Shown piece by piece: positions 11,530 through 24,425 of a DNA stretch of 64,000 bases (its first letter is position 1; every line of letters starts with the position of its first letter). The notes beneath the pieces are model-generated. The model was not told where the DNA came from. It saw nothing but the letters and a program-made list of their open reading frames with translations, and searched no databases. The stretch covers positions 43,110,501 through 43,174,500 of the forward strand of contig NC_133163.1 of the NCBI RefSeq assembly GCF_040802235.1, written 5' to 3'. Both the position numbers and the translations under genes were made by a program. This DNA is from Manis javanica. Taxonomy: Eukaryota; Chordata; Mammalia; Pholidota; Manidae.

Positions 11530-13795
11530 AGAGAAAAAGTGCTCTACAAAGTAGACTCTTGCTAGAATAAACACTTAGGCATCCTTGAAAAGGACAAGCC
11601 ACCCACCCAAGGATGTACAGATGAATGAAGGAAAATCCTCCCTTGTCATTTAGGTGGGAATGGGAGAGATTGAGGCCTATTGGTAATTGGTACATTTTTC
11701 TACAAGCTGCCAGACCCATTACCTTCTTCTTCAGTGGCTGTCTTTCCAAGTCAGATCCTCAGTCTATCTTAAGCAAAGCACTCTATATAAAAATTCAGAT
11801 TTTGCTAAGGAAGTAAGTGGCTGTTCAATTTAAATAAGAGTCTTCTTTACTAAAGGATTCGCTTCAGAATTGCTTAAGTCAGAGCATTCTCTTGTGTATT
11901 TCAAATGAATCCATTCATTTTTAAAAGATTTAATCATGTTTCACCAACATCTATTGAATGAAATAAATTATCCTCACACACACAGTCTTCCTCAAAGTCA
12001 TTTTGGGGATGGGCATGAGGAGAGAGGAAATACTCATAGGATGTTGGAGCTTTAAGAAAATTCCAGCTCACAGAATCTAGTCCATGGATGGCAAATGCAG
12101 GCATCTTGGCCATGACTTCTCATGGCCTCAAGACAGCCCAGTGCGGCCCCAGGCATCTTCCCTATACCTCCTTCTATGCAGTAACTCCTGATAGACATCC
12201 GCAGCTGCAGTGAGATGAAATCTGCTGTCTGTTCTTACAACGTAGGGCAGCTGTGGCTGGTCTGCTGGGCCCCCACTGGTATTCTGAAATTCACCTGGGC
12301 CCCCCAACTAGGGTTGATTGGTCTAGAATGGGCACCTGACCTAATCTGAGCCAGGGAGGGTCTTCCCAAGATTTCACATTTAGGAGACCAAGACAGTTCC
12401 TTAGTGAGTCACTAGTGACCGAAGCTGTAAAACAGGAAGCTCAGAAGCTTTGTGGCTCCACTTTTATCATCAGGGTAGGCCTGCAGCAAGAGGACAGCAC
12501 TGCTACTCACAGCACTGCTGCTCTGAGAGCAGTAACCTTCCCCCACCTTACCTTCCCAAGGAATGAGTGTGACTTGGCTTCTCTCATTTGTGAATCTAGA
12601 GTCAAAGCTAGCATACAGGGCTGGCGTCATGGGTGTGAGACCTGGGCGTCTGCACAGGGCCTGGGGTTTAGACAAGCAGCGCTTGGCTTAATGCTCTGCT
12701 GTTGCCATTTTGAAATTCTGAGTAATTTTTCACTAAAGGTTCCTGCATTCTCCTCTTGCATTAGGCCTCAGAAATTACTTTCGCTGGTCCTGCAAATACA
12801 CCTTTATTCAGTAAGAGGAGGTAATTGACAGCGAGATAACATCAATAACTCATTTAAAGTCACAGAGCTGGGTAGAGCCCATTTTCAGTCCATTGGAGTC
12901 TAAATTGGGACTAAGGAACAGACAAAAACAGGTGAGAAGGGGGGGATGAGGATAATTTTGCTTCTGTTGTTTCTTCCATGACACAGACGCTCCCTAACCC
13001 CAAACCTGAAAGGCCAATGTTCTGCTCTCGATTTTCCTGTAAATAAGAGGGAGAAAGGGTTGATATAAAAAGGCTGTCTGCTGTCACAGATCAACTGTTT
13101 TGAGAGAAGGAAACATTTGCCATGTTGCCAAAGCCAGCCTCATTTCCCAATTTCCCAAAGACCCAATTTCCCCAGCTGCTTTGTTGACATAGTAACAGTG
13201 AATTCTGAAAAGGTTGTTATAATATTAATATGTATTTCAAGGTGGGCTTGCCCTAAGCTCTTCCCTAACCTTGTGATCCAAGTCTGAAAAGAGGTGCTTT
13301 CAGCATCTGGCCACTGGAAATAAGAAAGCCAAGGCCCAGTTCTCTGAGTGGGATGAGCAGTAAGGAGCAGGTGCCTCTGTCAGCACATTCAGACAGTTGG
13401 CAGAAAGGTGGGGTGCCCCAGCCCCCAGGCTCCTCAGCTTTCCCAGAGTGAAGGGGTTGACTCTGTAGATATTTTAAGTAATAAGCTGCACCTTGGGATA
13501 CATTTCCATCCTCCTACTACTCAGGGTGTTAAATGTAGCACCTGTGAGCCATTGTGTAGAAAATCAATTATACCTTGGGCCCACTGATAAGAACTCATCC
13601 CCCCCTGAGCTCAATTTTCAAAAGGCTTCAAAAGGCCTCCCACCTCTTTCCCTTTTTCCAATGCAAATGAGCAACACTCTGGAAATTTGCATGCCAAATT
13701 CCAACATGGGTTTCAAGCAAGTAAATGGTATGGTCATATTTATTAGTAATAGCAGTAGCAGATGAGTAAGAGGTATTTAATAAATGTATGTTCAA
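11530..13795. other. Unique intergenic DNA
   Basis: No recognisable coding or repeat feature. The ACTCATTTAAAGTCACAGAGCTGG segment near 12848 may be a MIR scrap. No CpG island. Confidence 0.45.
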
Positions 13796-13799
13796 TGTG

Positions 13800-14070
13800 T
13801 AGCATTTCCATAGCACTTACCAGTTCTGGAAGCTTTTTTTGCCCCCCTGTACATCATCTATTTGATTCTTAAACAAGCAAACAAAACCCACAGGCCCTGC
13901 GATGAAGACAGAGGGGAATTATTTTCCTCATTGCCCAGATAAAGAAAATAAGGCTCGAGAAAGATTTTATCTCGCCTAATGTTACATAACTGATTCGTAA
14001 GTGTCAGAGTTATGATTTGAATTTGAATGTGGCTCCAGTTAGGGCTGCCTTTCCTCTGTACCACATTGCC
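13800..14070 (-). mobile_element. MIR SINE
   Basis: CCATAGCACTTACCAGTTC, TTTTCCTCATTGCCCAGATAAAGAAAATAAGG, CCTAATGTTACATAACTGATTCGTAAGTGTCAGAG, in reverse MIR order. Confidence 0.65.
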
Positions 14071-14134
14071 TTGTGTATTTCAGGAGGGACAGAGGGATAA
14101 ACAGAAGTCGTATTAAGTGACTGCAGGAAAGTGC

Positions 14135-14231
14135 AATCAGTAGTAGCTAAAATGTATTAAAGGCTTACTATGTGTCTGCTATAATACTAACTCATATTAA
14201 CTGTCACATTAACGCTTTTAATTATTTTAAC
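14135..14231 (-). mobile_element. MIR SINE, first half (split by L1)
   Basis: Inverted MIR: ATTAAAGGCTTACTATGTGTC, then TCATATTAACTGTCACATTAACG, matching the TTTACTGAGCACCTACTATGTG and TCATTTAATCCTCAC segments of the reverse MIR consensus. Confidence 0.65.
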
Positions 14232-15530
14232 TAGACTTTTCAGTTTGAGATAACTGTAGATTCACATGGAATTGCAGGAAATAAGAGTCTGTGTACCCTT
14301 TACCCAGTTTCTCCCCATGCATCTTGCCAAACTATAGAACAATGTAAGAACATCCACGATGTTGTGCTTTTATAGACACACCCGTATCCCTCTCCCCACC
14401 TCCTCTCAACCTGTACAAGCACTAGACTGCTCCCCATTTCTATAAAATTGTTATTTCAAGGATGTCATATAAATGGAATTACACAGCATGTAATACATAT
14501 ATTTTTCCCACTTAGCATAATTGTCTGTAGAGTCATCCAGATAGTTTTGTGTATCAGCAGTTCATTCCTCTTTATTGTTGAGTTGTATTCCATGGAATGG
14601 GTGCACCACAGTTTGTTTAACCACTCTCCAACATCTGGATTGTTTCCATTTTCTGGCTTTTATGAATAAAGCATCTATGAACATATATGTACAGGTTTGT
14701 GGGTGAACGCAAGTCTTCACTCCTCTGGGATTAATGCCCAGAAGTAATGAACGGTTGTATGATAGTTGCATGTTTAGTTGCTTGTAGCCATTGCCAAACT
14801 CTTTTATATTCCCACCAACAATGTAGGAGTGATCAGTTGCTCCACATCTTCACCAGCATTTGGTGTTTCTGATAGGTGTGTATGATAATTTATTATAGTT
14901 TTATTTTGCATTTCCCTAATGGTATTGAACATCTTGTCATGTGCTTATTATTATTTCTATATCCTTTTTAATGAAGTATCTCTTCATGTCTTTTGCTCAT
15001 TTTCTATTGGATTGTTGATCTTTTTTTTCCTTCCTTTTTTTACTGTTGAGTTTTAACTTTTTGAGTTTCGTATATTCTAGATACTAGTCTTTACTGGATA
15101 TACAATTTTCAATATTTTCTCCCACTCTGTAACTTGTTTTTCATTGTCTTAACAGGGTGTTTTGCAAAGCAAACCTTTAAATTTTGATTAAGTCCTGTTT
15201 ATCAGTTTTCTTTTACTGATCATGCTTTTGGTGTCAAGTATAAGCGCTGGGCCCTAAAGATTTTCTCCTCTGTTTATTTCTAAGGGTTTTATAGATTCCC
15301 ATTTTCCATTCAAGACCATGATCCATTTTGAATTTATTTTTGTAGATGATGTGAGACAAAGTGATACCTTCTTCCCACACCACACCCAAAGGATGTCCAA
15401 TTGCTTCAGCACCAGCAACTTTGAAAATACTGTTTTCCTCTACTGAATTCCTTTTGGACCTTTGTAAAAATTCAGATGGGCATATTTGTCGGGGGGGGCC
15501 ATCTAATCCTGGACTCTCTGTTCTGTCTTG
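14232..15530 (-). mobile_element. Old inverted LINE-1 fragment (ORF2 3' part and 3'UTR)
   Basis: Reverse-strand L1M/L1MB sequence. It shows the classic inverted ORF2 words GAGTTGTATTCCATGGAATGG (near 14580), CTTTTATGAATAAAGCATC (near 14657), CCCACCAACAATGTAGGAGTG (near 14812) and CTCCCACTCTGTAACTTG (near 15119). It has many breaks and no open ORF. It splits an MIR element, and flanking similar sequences suggest a target-site duplication (14217-14231 and 15531-15543). Confidence 0.88.
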
Positions 15531-15615
15531 TTTAATTTTTAACAACTCTGTGATAGGTGCTATTTCTGTCTCCACTTTACAGATGAATAAACTTAGGTAA
15601 AAAAATTGGAAGCAA
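15531..15615 (-). mobile_element. MIR SINE, second half (split by L1)
   Basis: Continuation of the reverse MIR: AACAACTCTGTGATAGGTGC, then CCACTTTACAGATGAATAAACTTAGG, matching CAACCCTATGAGGTAGGTAC and CCATTTTACAGATGAGGAAACTGAGG. Confidence 0.7.
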
Positions 15616-15639
15616 GGTTTCTATCATTCAATATGCGAT

Positions 15640-16690
15640 ACTGTACGGGGCAAGCAATGAACTCTAACAAACAGTTCTGCTTACAATGAGGAAAGCTATA
15701 TTCAAGAGGGGCTCAACTGCATAAAAATCTATAAAGAGTCAAATCAGAAAGAAGTGTTCATGCTTTCTCTAGAGACACCCTCACACAGCTTATCAGAAAA
15801 CCATCAAGAAACAAAATAACTAGGTTTAGACAGAATAAAGTGACTGCAAACTGATTTTATCATTCCATCAGGCTCAATAAACACCACTTTGTTGCCTTAA
15901 CATCCTAGTGAGAAGCATCGTTTGTTAGATAAACTCACCATCAGGTGAAGAAAAAGAAGGTCAGTAAGGAGCCCTTTACCTGTTGACAGACAGCTGTGAT
16001 GTGAAACTGGGCAGCTTGGGTGATTACTTTTGAGGCTTTATAAAAATGCAGATTCCTGAGTCACATGCCACATACCCCGCTACTCAAGCTGAATCTCCAG
16101 ACTTGAGCTGCTTCTATTTATATATATAGAAATGAATGTTTATTTATTTAAAATTCTCTGGGGAGTTTTAGTGCAGCTGACCACTAAATGGGCAAGAGGA
16201 CTGAAAGAAGTTTTTAAATATGTGGCAGATACTATTTTTTAGGGAAGGAGAGTCTGGGTCCTACTTTGAGAAATTGAGAAGACATGAAAAACCTTTTTAC
16301 AGTGTCTTAGGTTTGCTTTTATAGGAAAAAAGCGCTTCCAACACTTGCCCGCCAGCTTCTTCCTTATATCCAGGACTGAGTGTGATTGCTAGAGATTTAA
16401 TCAAGTTCTAATTTAATAGATTGATCTGCAGGATCAAAAAGCACTTTATGGGGCCTCAAATATTCAATTACGATGTGAAATGACCCCTGATGCTGTAAAA
16501 AAAAATGTGTACTTCCAAATTGCTTAAGCAGAAGGGACTTTTCAGCAGAGGGTGGTGGTGTGTTTAGTTAAGCTAACACAGGTAACTGAGATTGTCATTC
16601 TCTTCCTTTTCTCTGGTGATCAGATCAAAGAGTAGGTGAGCAATACTTGAGCAATGAAAAATGAACTGTTCTTTGGCTTCTATGTCATCG
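15640..16690. other. Unique intergenic DNA
   Basis: AT-rich, with no recognised repeat or exon. Confidence 0.45.
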
Positions 16691-17171
16691 TCTACAAATG
16701 TCAAAGTCTATATTTGTTGTCTTCTTAATCTTCAAACCACCTGGAGTGGATTTATGTTTCACTCCCCAACATCCATGCCCCCTTCGATCAACCTGATCTT
16801 ATTCTACTGCTCTCCTCGCACCACCTCACAAGCCATTGGTCAGCAATGGGCACCATGATGGAAATTTTCCAACACCCTCTGTGTTTAGTTCTCCTGCCTT
16901 TCCCCAGGACACAGAAGATCACACATCTCCAGCCACTTGCAATTGGATGGGACCATATGACTAACAGGCCATGGACCAAAGTGGCAAGTAATGCTCCAGG
17001 GTTCACCATGTGCACAAGATGCTCCAACACTCTGTCCCTCTGCCACAGGGACTGTGGAAGAATGTTTGGAGATGCAGGTGCTCTCAAGGTTTCTGAGCGA
17101 ACTCGTGCAGATCACCATCCCGGAGAGTCTCCAGACCCATAGTTGACTTTGCATGAAGTAAGAAATAAATG
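16690..17171 (+). mobile_element. Possible LTR relic ending in AATAAA
   Basis: Diverged sequence with LTR-like features: TGGGACCATATGACTAACAGGCC near 16947, and GCATGAAGTAAGAAATAAATG at 17151-17171, a common polyA-signal end of old LTRs. It directly precedes the pyrimidine tract. Family not recognised. Confidence 0.4.
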
Positions 17172-17525
<354 letters not shown>

Positions 17526-18265
17526 GTCTGAAAAGAAAGACAGCCAGCCACAGGCAGACCATCACTTAGACGTGACTGGAGCCTTGGAAGCCTGACTACC
17601 CTATGTTCTCCTACAAACAGACCTTGAGAGCTTGTCTGGAGGTTCTAGCAGGGCAGTGCATCTACTCATGTCCCCCTGACTGAAGGATGGTCCTCCTCTT
17701 TCAGGGGAGGTTTTCCCCTTCAACCCAAGTGTGTAGCTTCTGGAGGGACCCACAATGAGTGATGAGGGAGGAAGAAGACACCCACCCAGTGAGCCAGATC
17801 AGCTAAATCAATCCTGGTGAGTAATGGGGTGACAGATGTCTCATCCAGACTGCCCTCACATCCTGGGAATTATTTTTTAGTAGAGCATAATTTAGCTTAA
17901 GCTATGACCCTCTTCTAGATATGAGATGTGAGATAAAATCCAATGGGGGGCTTTTGGGAAATGTTTCCTTTCTCCTAAAAGAAACCACAGAAATACGAAA
18001 TCTCTCTTTTTCCTCTGCAGTATAGGTCTGGGTGTGAAGCCTAGGATGGGCTCACTCCCAAAGGTGCGGTAACACAAGATGGCAGAGTAAAGAGAACTGG
18101 GCTCCTTGATATCTTTGAGCTGCCGAATCAAACAGCCCTGGAACTCACTGTACTTCTTTTCTTTCTGTTATGTGAGGTAATAAATGTCCTCCTTTATTAC
18201 TCAAACTGGTTGAATTTGGAGTTTCTGTTAGTTGCAAGCAAAAGCATCCAAGCTGATAGATAAAT
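17526..18265 (+). mobile_element. Possible LTR relic (right of pyrimidine tract)
   Basis: The last 90 bases resemble an LTR end: GTGAGGTAATAAATGTCCTCC near 18172 and GAGTTTCTGTTAGTTGCAAGCAAAAGCATCC near 18220. The rest (17530-18160) is not recognised, apart from CCTGACTGAAGGATGG-like unique sequence. Confidence 0.4.
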
Positions 18266-18269
18266 CATA

Positions 18270-21030
18270 GCTGTTAGCAAGATTAAATTTACGTCAGTTC
18301 ACTGCAACTACTACTCTAGAACAGAGACGTTGCTAAAAGCTCAATTTCTCATTTAAATGGGAAACTAAAAGCAAAATAAGACAATGTATGAACTTGCAAT
18401 TGCTCTCAATGCTTTATGGTTTAGGGCTTTAAGACCACGTAAGCCAGCGAGAGACTCTGGTGCAGCTGTAGCGATGACAGTGCTGGGCCCTCCTGGCTGC
18501 AGACGGGCGACCGAGTCACTGCAGCTATGTCCTCCCATGCAGGGCCTGCCTCCCAGCCTGTTGGGCTCGGCATCTCCCCAGCTGGAACACACAGGTTGCA
18601 GAGCAAAATCATCACAGTTGCCTAGAATATTTTGAAAGAGGGCAAGGGAATCTGAACAGAATTTGCCAACATCTTGAGACACCTTTTAAGATGACTTTCA
18701 CTTCTTGGTGCCAGCTTCCCAAAATGGCTCGGGTTTTAATATGGGTTGCGCAGGTAAAATATGGGGACTATATGCCTTGTCACTCCAGTTCTGAGTGGTA
18801 CTAAAAAGTGATACAGGACCTGAGATTCTTGTTATAAGCTCCCTTACAGGTCTCCTAGAGTAATGTCTGGAGGCAAGTCCATGTAGATCCAAGTCGTTCC
18901 TAAAGGATCACCTGGGAAGGCAGAAGAAAGAGGAACTAAGATGGGACCAGCTACTCAGGAGGCAGAGCAGGAGGCTCAAGAATGAAGACAAGGGAGGGGC
19001 ATCACTCAAAGGGTGCCCTTCGCAATGACGGAAGTGTTCTTGGTGTATGTGGGAGATCATCCGTGGGAGTTTCTTCCCTTAAAATTTAACTTAATTCTTT
19101 AATTTTAGATTGCATTATGTTTGTGCTTTGGGCAAGGTAGATGAGGTTTAGGGAATGAATGGTGAGCTGTGATATGTGAAATAGGGCAGCTGTGGCTCTC
19201 TTGCATTCACTCTCCCACTCAGTCACTCACCCATCAAGAACATGCACACTGAGTACCTCCTGCATGCCAGGCATGGTGCTAGGTGCATGGATACAGAAAG
19301 AAAAGATACTTTGCCTGAATTCAGTACAGTGGGGGGACAAACAAATAAGCAGGCAAGGACAATGCAACCTGACAAAGGCCATAAGAGGTTATGCCTTGGT
19401 AGCTCGGGGGGCTCAGAGCAAGAGTACTGGCCCCCAACACATACCCCGCAGCAGAGAAATCCCACTGTGGAGATGGATTAAGGGAGGCTTCTTAAGAAAT
19501 CCTCTGTTTGAAAGGGTGTCTTACATTGGGTTCTTCCCAAAAAGGAGGGTCTAAGATAAGGGCCTATGTGCAGGTAGTTTATTTTGAGGTGTGAACTTGG
19601 GGATGCAGAGTGGGGGGCCCAGGGAGGATGAAACAAGGAAGGGAAAGCTGATGCAGGGGTGAATGAGGAAGCAGGCTACAGCGGGTGAGCATGTGGGGTC
19701 TGCCCCCAGGAGGGGTTCTGAGGATGCATGTGAAAGGCACGGGGGATGGGAGTTTCACCCTCTGGCTCTTACCTCCCTTGGTCAAAGTTCACTCTGGGGA
19801 GTGCTGACTCCCTCACACCTCTAGGTCTGTGCCTGTGCATGTGAGCATGGCTGAGCTGGCTCCCAAGCAGTGGAGGGACAAGAGCCCTGGGAAAGAAAGC
19901 AGGAGAAAGGACACAGCATAGCGCAGGCTGCAACGAGGGCACAGGTGTGCCACAGCAACAGCTGGAGCTGAAGGGTGGCAGGAGTTCATGTGAAGGAGCA
20001 TGAAGCTGTCTGGCATGAAGGAAATGCTGTCTGAGGGAGGAAAAGTCACTATTAAATTAGGCTAGTGCCAATCACTGAGTGTGTGTGCACAATTCTAATC
20101 AAGCTTTTATTGAGCTTTCTACTAGAGGGCTGGGTTGCTCATTCAGGGTCTCCTGAGGAAATGCAGTGGAGGACAGGAAAATCTGGGGGTGGGGTGGGGT
20201 GGGGGGTGGAGAACAGTTTGGGGACAGTGAGTGGTGGTGGTCAGGGAAGACCACAAGGTCGACTCAGGGCACCAGCTGCCTGAGGAGTGGGCAGAAAGAA
20301 GCCAGGGCCCCTGTGTGGAGGAGGAGAAGAGCACCCAGAAGTCTCTCCAGCTTTACCAGGAGGACTCCTGGGGGTGGTTCCGGTGAAGGTGCCTGAAGAT
20401 GGGAGGGTACCAGGCAGTGGAAGGAGGGGTAGGCTGATAAATGCTCAGAGGTCGGATGAGCCTGCATCCTTAGCACATTTTCTGAACTGGATTTTGTAAA
20501 CCCAGGCCATGACACGTGCTTGAAACATAAGCCATGTTTCCCCAGAAGGTGAGGCCAGTTTCTGTGAAGATTGGTCCTGATGAATAGCCTTCTCATTGCT
20601 TCACCAAACTCGGGTCTCATTGGAATTGAGTTACACCATTGCTGCTTTGAACATACAATACTCCTCAGCTGGGAGCTAAGGCACCACCTCTATGGCCGTA
20701 ACTGTCCTGAAACAGAATAACTGTCAGAACCACTAGGCATCAGTTCCCACCCCTCTTTCCTTATTGTTGCTGGAAAATACCTTAGATGTGTTTTAAAATA
20801 AATGCCCTAGCGTTTTATCCCAGGAAGCCAAACAGAGCCTGGAATTCCTCAAACTACTCGGGCCCCAGCATGCCCCACTTGGTTTATATTTTGCACATGC
20901 AAACCTATGGTTACAAAGATCCACATGCAGGGGCTGTTATTCCCAAACCAGGAGAAGATGAGAGAGAAAATATTATCCACAAATAAAGAAACAGGCACTT
21001 TCAAATCTCCAAAGCCAAAGATGTATTAAT
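18270..21030. other. Unique intergenic DNA with one L2 scrap
   Basis: Apart from the L2 fragment at 19196-19380, nothing is recognised. A G-rich GGGGTGGGGTGGGGTGGGGGG run lies at about 20184-20206. Overlapping open frames at 20065-20620 come from its composition. Confidence 0.45.
19196..19380 (-). mobile_element. L2 3'-end-like fragment
   Basis: CTCACTCACCCATCAAGAAC, CTGAGTACCTCCTGCATGCCAGGCATGGTGCTAGGTGC, GGGGGACAAACAAATAAGCAGG: reverse L2 end. Confidence 0.6.
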
Positions 21031-21034
21031 AAGA

Positions 21035-21245
21035 GCTGCTGTTTCTTGCATCCCCACTCGGGGCTGGGCCTGGTATCTCACTGAGCTATTACAGCAGCAT
21101 GTAGTAGGTGTGTGTTTGTTTCCCCATTCTATAGTCCAGGAAATATGCTAAAAGGACTTGCCCAAGATGGCACAGTTGGGAAGGGAAGAGCCAGCACTCA
21201 CACTGAGGTCTGACTCTGAACCTAGGCACTGGATACTGAGATGGG
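21035..21245 (-). mobile_element. MIR SINE
   Basis: CCATTCTATAGTCCAGGAAATATGC, GACTTGCCCAAGATGGCACAGTTGGGAAG, GAGGTCTGACTCTGAACCTAGGC: reverse MIR. Confidence 0.6.
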
Positions 21246-21249
21246 AAAG

Positions 21250-22675
21250 AACAATTTTTATAAGCAAGGATAAAAATATTCTTCATGAAAACACCTTCTC
21301 TCCAAAAGAATAGAGTTGAGACGTCTCTAATAATTTGTCATAACCGCTCCGGGTTCTTGGCTTCATGAGTAGAGCTGTTACCTTTCTCTTTCCTGATTGT
21401 TCTTCTGCAAAACCGGGCCACCCAGCCACCCTCCCCTCCCCCAAACCACAGCAAATTAGTCCTACACACTCCTGCTAATAACACCGAGGTATTCAGGCCC
21501 TTTTGGAGACAGAGGGAGTAGTGCAGCCAGTCGTCCATAAAATATCTTCCTTCCATGAATATTCCTCTCTGGGGCTGAAGACTATTCTTGGTTACCCCAC
21601 ACTGGGGACATAGCGATGTCCCTGAGTTGGGTAGACAGACTTTGTTTGCACCCCGTGGTGCTGAAAAGAGACTGGACTGGGTAGATTCATTGTCCATTTT
21701 GACTTTCCTCTCTGGTTAGGCCCTGGAGTTTTTTATTTGTTTCTCTTTATTACAGAGACTTCCTCTTTCACACACATGGATGCCTACGGAACCCTTCAGA
21801 GAGGCCACTTGTCAAGTAAAATGAGGCACTTGAAAACAACTGAATGAACAACTCCCCTCTTTTTAAAATTTTAATAGTTTCTTTCATTCTGCCCTTGCTC
21901 TTGGCGGGTGACTTAGCATTTTAAACGCACACCTTTTCACCATTCTCTTACCTGCTCATGGTGCCTTTCACCTCCTTCTTAGGGAGCAGAATCAATATTC
22001 TGTTATTCTCTGTCATTTGGATGTTACTTGTGCAAATGGTAGCTTTTTTTTTTTTTAAATGACATCAGGAGCTCTGCTGTCTACACAAATCACCAACAAC
22101 GAGAAGGAAACAAGAAGTGGATTACTACCGAAATCCTTTTTGTTCTAAATTGTAATCAACTATATTAGATGCGAGGTTTGTCCATTTAAAAAATTTAATA
22201 ATGGGTTTTGGTCCTCTTGGTTCTATAAAAAGGGCATTTATAAATATTAATATGGAATACCAGGGAAAGAACAATACATAACAATAATGAGAATCACAAA
22301 ATCCCATCACATTTGACACTGTCATATCACCAGCTTAAGGATTAGCAGGTTAACCTTAGAGTTAAAAATATTGCTTTATGATTAGAAAAAAATCTCAGCA
22401 TAAAAAAAGCTCCTTGTTGCATTATATATTCCTTTTGGCTCTCTTATTTTCCTTCAGGTTATGGGATCACTGCTTCGATTAACATTTTTGGGGAGAGCAG
22501 GCTTAGGGGAAGGTGGTGGGTTGACGGATCTGCATTCTTTCTTGCCCAAGTCACGCTGAGCTCAGCTTTTGTCTAATTCTAACCCCTGACACTGTTTGAG
22601 TCAAAGGCCTGGCGACAAATACCCCCATTTTAGCTGGGTTTTTCTATCCACTCGAAGCCCCATTTTAAATGATAA
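21250..22675. other. Unique intergenic DNA
   Basis: Repeat-free sequence leading into the conserved-looking block. Contains a T(14) run near 22047-22060 and AT-rich sequence at 22130-22330 that may also be regulatory. Confidence 0.4.
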
Positions 22676-22679
22676 AGTT

Positions 22680-23110
22680 ACCCAAGGTGTCAGTTTTCAC
22701 CAGTATTTCTAAATACGTCTAGTAAAAATGCAGCAATTTCACAGAAAATCCAAGCTATTGAGATCTAATCACTGCTTAAGCTGTGGCTTTATTCAAATCT
22801 GGATCACTGGTATGGCTTAAGATGTAAATGAAGTACAGAGCAAAATAAAGCAAGAGAAATCTGGGATGGCCTTTCTCACTGCTCTTTGATGCCCAGGCCC
22901 TTATCAGCCAATTAATGCCGCTCAAGTTCAGTGGCAGTTTAGGTGCAATGGCCCCAGGCGCTGCGGCCCTCCTCCAGCCTCAGCCAAACGAAATACACTT
23001 TCAGAAGCCTTAATGTGAAATGGAAAACAGGCCAGAATAGATGCTTTGCCAAATAAATCCTGAAGATCCATTCTAATTTCCCCCTATGGATCTTTTAAGT
23101 CATCCTGGAT
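22680..23110. promoter_or_regulatory. Conserved-looking noncoding block, candidate enhancer
   Basis: Non-repetitive sequence with the feel of an ultraconserved-like regulatory element. It has homeobox-type cores (TAATCAC near 22765, CCAATTAATG near 22909), Sox/Lef-like ATTCAAAT near 22792, and a GC-rich core around 22950-22980 in an otherwise AT-rich setting. No ORF and no repeat signature were found. Function is inferred from composition and from the likely position beside a developmental gene. Confidence 0.3.
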
Positions 23111-24199
23111 GCTCTTTATGATACGTTGATCCATACTTAGTTTCATTAAAACTTTGTGACTTGGTATTTTTCAACCTGATAGCTTCACTAAACTAGTTCT
23201 CAGAGTGTCCTCTAAGCCGCTATGTATAAAACTGCTTTGCTGTCATGGTGGCTTCTAATATCCCCTATAAGCGGGCAGCGGTCATCCTGGCAGTGAACCC
23301 GATCTACATGTATTCCATCTGAGCTTGGGAATGACTTTACTTTTGCTTTTACTGGATGTCTGATGGGGTAGAGGTGCTGTCCTCTGCAGTCCCCACCTTG
23401 AGCCCTCCTGAAACAGAATGCTGAAGTATCTCCCACCCCAAATTTGTTCTGGAAGCCATCTACACAGAACACGACTTTTTATCTGCTAAGGTTTCCAACT
23501 GGGATTAACAGATGCTAAAACATTTGAGGAGGAGGGAGAGGAAGGGTCCATAGAAGAGAAAAAGATTGAAATTAAGGTCTCTTCCAACACTGACATGGTA
23601 AATACAGAGGAGATTCAGACTAGCTAAAACCAGTAAGAAGTTTCTCTGGGGGCACACCATGAACCGGCTCTACTGACATGAATTTTCAAATGGTGAGAAA
23701 AACCAAAAACCACTCTGGGTGCTTGGCTACCCTGAAGATAACTTCTGAGTTGGTGAGGTGTCCCTCCTGACCAGTGCCTCCTCAAGTCCCCTCCACCCTG
23801 ACATCTGACAGAGAAGCCTTTATTTCTTTATCAACTGCTGTGGTCAATATACATTACTGCAGTCAAAACAACTCTTGGCAAAGGGTTTCTAAGGAGATGG
23901 AGATCATTTTTCTGGGGAAAGGGATTAACCATAAATAAATAGGTCAGAATAAAAAGATTCTGCAAGGCAGAAAAACAGATTCCTAGCCCCAGCTGAGTCT
24001 CTAGTGGTCATGTTTTCAGGTAACACAGTGTCCCCCAAAGTTCTACTCAACACAGTAGGTGGGCAGCCTTGCTCAGCACCCACTTATTGGGATTCAGGGT
24101 GCAAAACCCATCATCACTTTAGCTGACCTTGCCTCCTCCATAAGCTTTGTCTCAGGGTGTGGGAAGAGCATAGGCTGAGATTTGACACCACGCCTGCAT

Positions 24200-24425
24200 T
24201 TATATTTATAAATTGTCAGGCTCTTCAATCACATTAACCTGGAGTGGAAACCTGACTTTTTTGGCAATGGGTTGTGTGACCTTGGGTACCTTCTTGGAGT
24301 CTCAATTTCTTCATCTATAAATGGAGATGATAATAATGCCCTCTGCTAGAGTAGATTAGATGAGATAATGTATGTGATGCACCTAGCCTGGCGCCTGGCA
24401 CATGTTTAATAACTGACAGTTAATG
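24200..24425 (+). mobile_element. MIR SINE
   Basis: GTTGTGTGACCTTGGGTACC, TCAATTTCTTCATCTATAAATGGAGATGATAATAATGCC, CCTGGCGCCTGGCACATGTTTAATAAC: well-preserved MIR. Confidence 0.85.

Noticed and set aside
10887..11570. 228-codon plus-strand open frame, the longest outside simple repeats
   Set aside because: It crosses two LTR-like elements of opposite orientation, including a TATA box and a polyA signal. It has no recognisable domain and no splice context.
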